From contig CALCHI010000404.1 in assembly GCA_937901285.1 (NCBI GenBank), positions 1-30,324 on the forward strand: 30,324 nucleotides of DNA. Direction: 5' to 3'. Shown here piece after piece: positions 25,061-30,324 of the stretch (position 1 is the first letter of the stretch; every line of letters starts with the position of its first letter). The notes below the pieces were generated by a model. That model searched no databases, was not told the origin of the DNA, and worked only from the letters and a program-made list of their open reading frames with translations. A program made the translations under genes and the position numbers. This DNA comes from UBA8437 sp003445035. Lineage in GTDB: Bacteria > Planctomycetota > Planctomycetia > Planctomycetales > Planctomycetaceae.

Positions 25061-26515
25061 TCAGGGCGCCGTCGCGCCAGTCAAACGGCGTGCCACCGTC
25101 CGGATTCGTTTCAGGACGTCCAGTCGGTCACCGGCCAGGTTCTTCCGCTCACCGATATCGTTTGAGAGGTCATACAACTGGACAGCAGGTTCACCATCTC
25201 GCGGCTTGCGTCGTCGCGGCTTCGAGAAGCCGCCGCTGCCCAGTTGCGGGATGTACTTCCACTTCCCATCGCGGACCGCCAACACTCTTCCGGAGGACCG
25301 GGTCACCAGTGTCCTCCTGACGGGATCGGCCGTGGCAGGATTCCGCCAGACATTCCACTGGCCCACGCTGTCCTCACCGGCGTCCCGGGGCAGCTGTCCT
25401 CCGGTGATCTGAGACACCGTGGCCAGGAAGTCGGTGTGACACCACAAGTGGCCATTCGTGGAATCGGCCGGCACCCGTCCGGGCCAGCGGATGACCATCG
25501 GCATCCGGTGGCCCGCCTCCCAGGCGTCCCCTTTCATCCCACGCAACGGTCCGACCGAGTTGTGTTTCAGCCGCCGGGTATCGGCCGGGTACCAGACCGG
25601 CCCATTGTCGCTGGTGAAGACGACCAGGGTCTGCCCATCGATCTTCTGCTTCTCCAGCGCCCGGACGATCGCCCCGACCGTCGCATCGACCATCATCGCA
25701 AAATCGCCGTACATCGAAGCCCCGCTCTTGCCGCGGAATTCCTCGGACGGCAACCAGGGCGTATGAGGTGCCGGGAGTGGGACGTACAGGAAGAACGGTT
25801 TGCTTTTCGGCCCGCGTGAGTCGGGAGCCCAACGATCAATGAATCCGACCGCTTGCCGCTCGACAGTGGGCAACACCTGCTCGAAACGGAAGTCCGGAGC
25901 AACCGGCCCGGCCCGCCAGAACGCACCCTGAATCCTGGTCCACCCGGAACTGAAATTGTCCCTGGCCATCGCCGTCGGCGGAGTCACACACCGATCGTCC
26001 CGGATCCAGTAGTAGGGCGGAATGTCCAGCGACGCGGGAATTCCATAGAAGCGATCGAAGCCACGGGCGACCGGCCCCTGGGGAATCGGCTTCGAATAGT
26101 CCTTGCGTGACTTGCCTCCCTCGAACCCCTGGTGCCACTTGCCAACACACGCGGTCCGGTAGCCCTGCCCCTGCAGGTATCCACCCAGCGTCAGCCGTCC
26201 CGGCTCGATACGACTTTCACTCCGTTCGCTTCGACGGCTGCGAAACGGGTAACGTCCCGTCAACAACCCGTAACGAGTCGGGATACAGACCGAGGCCGGA
26301 GCGTGGGCATCGGTCAGACGGAGTCCCTGGCGTGCCAGGCGATCGATATTCGGCGTCGGGATCCGGCTCTCGGAGTTGTAGCACCCGGCGTCGCCGTACC
26401 CCATGTCGTCGGCAAGGATCAACACGATGTTGGGGCGGTCGGCCGCCGACAGGCCGGAAGTCATCAACAGACAGAAGCCGACACACGCCAGCCACCGACA
26501 GTCCCGCTGCAACAT
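25061..26515 (-). CDS. Secreted arylsulfatase, type I (Cys-type)
   Basis: 484 residues. A ribosome site AGGGAGG (26521-26527) is five bases before the ATG. The signal peptide ends SAADRP (about residue 26). Sulfatase motifs: RPNIVLILADDMGYGD (metal Asp36/Asp37), the formylglycine motif CIPTR at C77-R81 within ASVCIPTRYGLLTGRYP, GKWHQGF, and FTSDNGPVWY. Conversion of Cys77 to formylglycine needs an FGE-type or anSME-type maturase that is not in this window. It cleaves sulfate esters, probably of a polysaccharide. It is the last gene of the minus-strand beta-helix-PhoD-sulfatase cluster, 21 bp after the PhoD stop, so co-transcription is very likely. Confidence 0.94.
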   Translation of the reverse strand: MLQRDCRWLACVGFCLLMTSGLSAADRPNIVLILADDMGYGDAGCYNSESRIPTPNIDRLARQGLRLTDAHAPASVCIPTRYGLLTGRYPFRSRRSERSESRIEPGRLTLGGYLQGQGYRTACVGKWHQGFEGGKSRKDYSKPIPQGPVARGFDRFYGIPASLDIPPYYWIRDDRCVTPPTAMARDNFSSGWTRIQGAFWRAGPVAPDFRFEQVLPTVERQAVGFIDRWAPDSRGPKSKPFFLYVPLPAPHTPWLPSEEFRGKSGASMYGDFAMMVDATVGAIVRALEKQKIDGQTLVVFTSDNGPVWYPADTRRLKHNSVGPLRGMKGDAWEAGHRMPMVIRWPGRVPADSTNGHLWCHTDFLATVSQITGGQLPRDAGEDSVGQWNVWRNPATADPVRRTLVTRSSGRVLAVRDGKWKYIPQLGSGGFSKPRRRKPRDGEPAVQLYDLSNDIGERKNLAGDRLDVLKRIRTVARRLTGATAP

Positions 26516-26536
26516 CCTTGCCTCCCTTGACTCGAC

Positions 26537-28153
26537 TCAGTGACCCTTCCCGGGGCGATGGGTCAACTGGCTCAATTTCAGCACGTGATCGTGAACCCGC
26601 TCACCGTCGATCGTTACCGCTTCGAATCTCACCTGGGGATCCGCAGCCGTGGTGTCGAATTCCATCACCGCGAACGAGCAGGTCTTGTTGTAGCCCCAGA
26701 TCAAACCGGGAGTCCGGACCACCTTGTGAGTGTGACGATTGGTCAACTTCGAACTCTCCAGTTCGTAGAGGTCGTACCCGTTCGGCCGCCTGGTCACCCG
26801 CAGGTCGGTTCGATGACGGTCGGCTGATACCAGGATCACACCATTAATTTTCTCGGACTCGATGAACCCGAAGATCTGTTCGCGTTCGGCGGCAAATCCA
26901 TCCCACGTGTCGCGGCTGCCGGGCTTGACCCCGGGCGACCAGGGCACCGGCGAGGCAATGATCTTGAACGTCCCCTTCGACGACTTGAGAGTCCGTTTCA
27001 GCCATGTCATCTGCGCCGGCCCCAGCATGCTGGGGCGGTCCCCTCGCGAACGGTAGTACCTCCCGTCCAGCAGGATCACGTGCAGGTCGCCAATGCGAAA
27101 ATCACACCAGCATCCGGGCTGGGTCTTGCCCCCACCGTAGAAGGGATTGCACCAGTTGCGTCGGAACGTGTTCCAGACCCGGCGCTTCCAGGCCGGTTTC
27201 TCGATCTCCGGCCCCGGCACGCAGTCGTTGGTGCCGAAGTCGTGGTCATCATAGATCGCATACACCGGGGTCGCGGCCACCAGTCGTCGCCATTCGGGGC
27301 GCGACTGCCGACGGTAATAGCAGTACCGGGTCGTCAGGGTCTCCCTGGGAGCATCGATGTAGACGTTGTCACCGAGCATCAACAACGCATCGGGTTTCCG
27401 TTTCCTGATCGTGTCCCACATCCGTTCCCACTTCGGCACGTAACCGGCCCCACCTCCGAAAACGATCCGGGTCTTGCCACCGGTCCCGTCCGGAGCCGCC
27501 GTCTGGAACCGGGTGTTGTCGGCCTTCTGTTTGCGACCATCGAACAGCACCTCGTACTGGTAACGGTTGGCCGGCTTCAGCCCCTTGAGCTGCACGACCG
27601 ACGTGAAGTCGGTCTCTGGCAACGTCCGTCCGAACGCCTCGAGCACAATCGCCCGGCTGGCAGCATCTCGAACCAGGATCACCACCGAACCGGCCGTGGC
27701 CGTACGGAGCCAGACCGAAGCCCCCGTGTCGGTAACCGCCCCCATCATCGGTCCATGAACCAGGTCAGCAGGCTGGTGCTTCGCGGCCAGTTCACGAAAC
27801 CCGTCGGTGGCATACAACGGCTTGAGCACATCCCGGGGACCGGCAATCAAACGTGCAAACGGAATCCCCGTCGCCACGGCCTTCCGCATCCGTTCGACGC
27901 CCTGCGTGATCCGTCCCCGTTTCAACTCGGCCATCATCGCCACGAAATGCGTCTCGGGATCTCCGGGTTCACCCTTACCCAGTTCCTTCCAGGCGGCCGC
28001 GTAGTCGCCGGTGGCGATCAACCGCGTGGCATTCCGTTGGGGATCGTGTTGAGCCCATGTGGGACCGGAAACTCCGCCGCCGACAAGCATGGCAATTACC
28101 GCAATCGCGACACCGTTCCACCGACCGCCACACCGAGTCTTGATTCTCTTCAT
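26537..28153 (-). CDS. PhoD-like alkaline phosphatase/phosphodiesterase, exported
   Basis: 538 residues from the ATG at 28153 (GGAG six bases upstream; the longer start at 28183 adds ten residues before a normal signal peptide). A signal peptide ends TWAQ. About 40-130 is a short helical, TPR-like region. A PhoD-type N-terminal beta domain follows with HGPMMGAVTDTGASVWLRTAT. The metallophosphatase core shows IVFGGGAGYVPKWERMWD, MLGDNVYID, IYDDHDFGTND, LLDGRYYR and LVSADRHRTDL. The cysteine ligand of classical PhoD is replaced by the GGG of the planctomycete subgroup. It probably hydrolyses phosphate monoesters or diesters outside the membrane with Ca/Fe. It lies between the beta-helix gene (98 bp) and the sulfatase. 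Confidence 0.9.
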   Translation of the reverse strand: MKRIKTRCGGRWNGVAIAVIAMLVGGGVSGPTWAQHDPQRNATRLIATGDYAAAWKELGKGEPGDPETHFVAMMAELKRGRITQGVERMRKAVATGIPFARLIAGPRDVLKPLYATDGFRELAAKHQPADLVHGPMMGAVTDTGASVWLRTATAGSVVILVRDAASRAIVLEAFGRTLPETDFTSVVQLKGLKPANRYQYEVLFDGRKQKADNTRFQTAAPDGTGGKTRIVFGGGAGYVPKWERMWDTIRKRKPDALLMLGDNVYIDAPRETLTTRYCYYRRQSRPEWRRLVAATPVYAIYDDHDFGTNDCVPGPEIEKPAWKRRVWNTFRRNWCNPFYGGGKTQPGCWCDFRIGDLHVILLDGRYYRSRGDRPSMLGPAQMTWLKRTLKSSKGTFKIIASPVPWSPGVKPGSRDTWDGFAAEREQIFGFIESEKINGVILVSADRHRTDLRVTRRPNGYDLYELESSKLTNRHTHKVVRTPGLIWGYNKTCSFAVMEFDTTAADPQVRFEAVTIDGERVHDHVLKLSQLTHRPGKGH

Positions 28154-28251
28154 GACTAACTCCGCAATCGCACGCGGCAACATGTTCTTCTGTCCGAGTC
28201 GTGCATTGTCTTCACATCGACTGAATTCCGCAGCCTCGTCGCCCGTACGGC

Positions 28252-30324
28252 TCAGTCGACCGCGTTGAGTGGATAGTGAAAACCCAGGTCCGTCTTCCCA
28301 GTGTCACGGCCTCCATCAGCCCGGGTGGTCAGTTCATCGAAACCGCGGAACGCCCCCAAACGGGATCCGGCGTCGATACAGGGACTCGCACCCCGCCCGT
28401 CGGCTGGCTTGTCGCTCAACAGAAACCGACGACCGGCCACCTTCCAGAACTGTGGGTCGGTGTCCTGGTTGTTTCCCCGGTCACCGGCTCCCTTGGGCAC
28501 TCCGCCCTGCAGGCAACAATGTGAGAACGTGGCTTGCCCCGATCCAAGTCCGACGGCAAGCGGACTGCCCCAGATGATCGAATCGACCACTCGTGGGGCC
28601 GCGTCGCCCTCCAGCGCCAGCCCGATTTTCCCGGCTCCGGTGATCGTACAATTGGACAATCCCACCCGGTTTCGGCCACCGACGATCCGGACAGCATGAG
28701 AGACCGGTGTCTTCCCCGACGCATCGATCAGCACGTTGCTCAGGGTGAACCGCCCGGCTCCGGCGTGGATGTTCAACCCGCGGGCCTGCACGTTTCGGAT
28801 CCAGACACGGGTGTCGGTCAACGGACGCGGTTCGCCCGGTTCACGGCTGGACTTCGAACCGTAGTCCCACCCGAGGTGAATAACCCCGAAACGACCGCCG
28901 ACGATTCGAACACTCTCCATCGGACCGTAGAACAGGACCGGCGCCTGGCACTGGACGTCGTAGAGACTGACGTCAACCAGGCGATTGGTCGGGAACATCT
29001 CGCGGGGAGCGCTGTGGCTGTAAATGCCGTACTTGCCCCCAACCCGTTCGATCCGCACCCGCCGCAACTGGATGTCACGAGAGACATCAACCGGACCGGC
29101 CTTCCAGTGGTTCCGAATCCCAAACGCGTTCCCCCTGGGAACATCGGAAACCGAACAGTCGACCACGCGAACATGACGAACACCGTCCTCGATCTCCCAC
29201 GCGTTGCCTGTCGACTTCGGCGCACCCCGAGCGTGGCAGTCGATAAACCGGATGTTGGTCGTGATCGCCTCAGACCCCTTGTCAGCATCCCCACTGGCAT
29301 CGAAGCCATCCTCGAGCCAGTCCTCAACCACGCACCCCCGTACCTCGCAGTCACTCGACCCCGCCCCGATGTCCAACCCGACAAACGGTCGCAGGATCGT
29401 GACATCGCGAACCTTCACGAGATGACCGTGCTCAACCACGATGGCCCGGGGATTGTAATAGTCGTCCTGGCGGTAGATATTGGCATCGACGGTCAGTCCC
29501 CGGATCTCGACGCGCTGGACCGGCTTGTCCGGCTTCCCTGCCACCCACAACACGTGGACCTGGCTATCGGTAGTCCGCTTGGCCTTCGTCCCGTTGGCGG
29601 CACCATCGGCCAACTTGATCGTGGCCCCCTTGCCACTGAGTTTCACGTTGCTCGAACGGATGACCACAGTGCCACTGACCAGGTAGGGCTGCTTGGCCGG
29701 AGGAAACACCACCGTGCCGCCTCCCACGGCGACCACCTGCGAGATGGCCTTGTGGATCGCAGCCAGGCAGTCCGTCTTGCCGTCGGCGACCGCTCCCAGA
29801 TCGGTAACACGCACTCGGGCGGCGGCAGACGCCTGCTGCAAGACGACCGGGAACAGAGCCCCTCTCGGGTTGCCGCCGGCAACAGCCTTGACCCCGGCCA
29901 GTCGGTAGCGATCGACCTGTCCGCCCTGCGAGTGCCAGATCTGGTCAGGATGCCCCGGGACAAAATCGAAGCCCTCCAGGTGCATCCGCGTCTCGGCGAT
30001 CTCCCAGACACGTGTCGGTCGCTGGACGGTTTTGTCGAGCGTCTTGGGCAAATCGAATTCAAACAGGCCGTCCATACTGCCAAAGGTGTGAATCGAGTAA
30101 AGCTTTCCGCCGGCAATCCGAACTCCCTGGGAGAAATGCATCGCGCCGGGGTAGCGGAACACCCCATCGCGCACGATCCGGTCTCCGTCGAAACGGTACC
30201 TGTGAATTCCCAGGTCCCGCAGGTCGCCGACCCACAGGTGCGTGCCGTCAAAACAGACCGGATCAATCCAGGTGAGATCCTTGGTGATGTCCCACGTCTG
30301 GACCACCGACAGGTCGCTGGCCCG
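28252..30324 (-). CDS. Pectate-lyase-like right-handed beta-helix protein, 5' end outside window
   Basis: 690 codons are visible and the frame stays open to the window edge, so the start lies beyond 30324; the GTG at 30306 is not necessarily the start. The first about 180 residues look like propeller blades (LWVGDLRDLGIHRYRFDG, KLYSIHTFGSMDGLFEFD). A Pectate_lyase_3-type entry follows (VTDLGAVADGKTDCLAAIHKAI, GGGTVVFPPAKQPYLVSGTVVI), then many beta-helix rungs of the form N-x-x-I-x-G. The protein ends near a typical SPCIDAGSR segment and LGFHYPLNAVD. It is probably a secreted polysaccharide lyase or hydrolase. Catalytic residues cannot be assigned. It is the first gene in the cluster with PhoD and the sulfatase. 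Confidence 0.85.
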   Translation of the reverse strand, partial: RASDLSVVQTWDITKDLTWIDPVCFDGTHLWVGDLRDLGIHRYRFDGDRIVRDGVFRYPGAMHFSQGVRIAGGKLYSIHTFGSMDGLFEFDLPKTLDKTVQRPTRVWEIAETRMHLEGFDFVPGHPDQIWHSQGGQVDRYRLAGVKAVAGGNPRGALFPVVLQQASAAARVRVTDLGAVADGKTDCLAAIHKAISQVVAVGGGTVVFPPAKQPYLVSGTVVIRSSNVKLSGKGATIKLADGAANGTKAKRTTDSQVHVLWVAGKPDKPVQRVEIRGLTVDANIYRQDDYYNPRAIVVEHGHLVKVRDVTILRPFVGLDIGAGSSDCEVRGCVVEDWLEDGFDASGDADKGSEAITTNIRFIDCHARGAPKSTGNAWEIEDGVRHVRVVDCSVSDVPRGNAFGIRNHWKAGPVDVSRDIQLRRVRIERVGGKYGIYSHSAPREMFPTNRLVDVSLYDVQCQAPVLFYGPMESVRIVGGRFGVIHLGWDYGSKSSREPGEPRPLTDTRVWIRNVQARGLNIHAGAGRFTLSNVLIDASGKTPVSHAVRIVGGRNRVGLSNCTITGAGKIGLALEGDAAPRVVDSIIWGSPLAVGLGSGQATFSHCCLQGGVPKGAGDRGNNQDTDPQFWKVAGRRFLLSDKPADGRGASPCIDAGSRLGAFRGFDELTTRADGGRDTGKTDLGFHYPLNAVD

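Overview
The window is GC-rich, densely coded bacterial DNA, almost certainly from a member of the Planctomycetota. The evidence is the combination of families: a PVC-type CxxCH heme-binding protein fused to a propeller dehydrogenase domain, DUF1080 and ThuA proteins, a Tat-exported DUF1501 protein, a secreted sulfatase, a PhoD-like phosphatase, PQQ-propeller proteins and several lineage-specific lipoproteins. The species cannot be named from this sequence.

Layout. 1-1752 (minus, runs off the left edge): a TMEM143/DUF3754-type membrane protein ending in a Glu-Pro-Ile-Ala-Val/Ala pentapeptide tail encoded by 15-bp tandem repeats. 1801-5039: a TauE/SafE permease and a dihydroorotase-like amidohydrolase (minus), divergent from a SelA-like PLP enzyme (plus). 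5029-13141: a long minus-strand cluster read DUF1080, ThuA, PVC heme protein, PQQ-propeller protein, DsbA/FrnE-like oxidoreductase, nitrilase-family amidase. 13433-17776: two lipoproteins on plus and a minus cluster of methyltransferase, pyrF and a HhH-GPD DNA glycosylase. 17847-24266: gamma-glutamyltransferase with a coupled 34-residue membrane peptide, a DUF1501 protein, an unrecognised secreted protein, and a D-aminoacylase-like hydrolase. 24267-24958: an Hsp20 gene with an elaborate promoter. 25061-30324: a minus cluster of pectate-lyase-like beta-helix protein (runs off the right edge), PhoD-like phosphatase and arylsulfatase.

Three observations stand out. First, the DsbA/FrnE-like gene at 5976-6599 has an in-frame TGA exactly where the first cysteine of its CPWC redox motif should be, followed by a SECIS-like hairpin at suitable spacing: a candidate selenoprotein (U-P-W-C). 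Second, the ThuA reading frame has no usable start codon before its conserved N-terminus and lies in the -1 frame after a run of nine A residues at the end of the DUF1080 gene, which suggests a fusion made by transcriptional slippage or -1 frameshifting. Third, the Hsp20 gene lies behind a sigma-54-like -24/-12 element with an IHF-like site and two near-identical palindromes at typical enhancer-site distances.

Functionally the window looks like catabolic and envelope biology: exported enzymes attacking polysaccharides, sulfate and phosphate esters, and gamma-glutamyl or N-acyl-D-amino-acid compounds, plus PQQ/heme-type periplasmic proteins and a few housekeeping genes (pyrimidine synthesis, alkylation-type DNA repair, chaperone). 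These roles are inferred from protein families, not demonstrated here.
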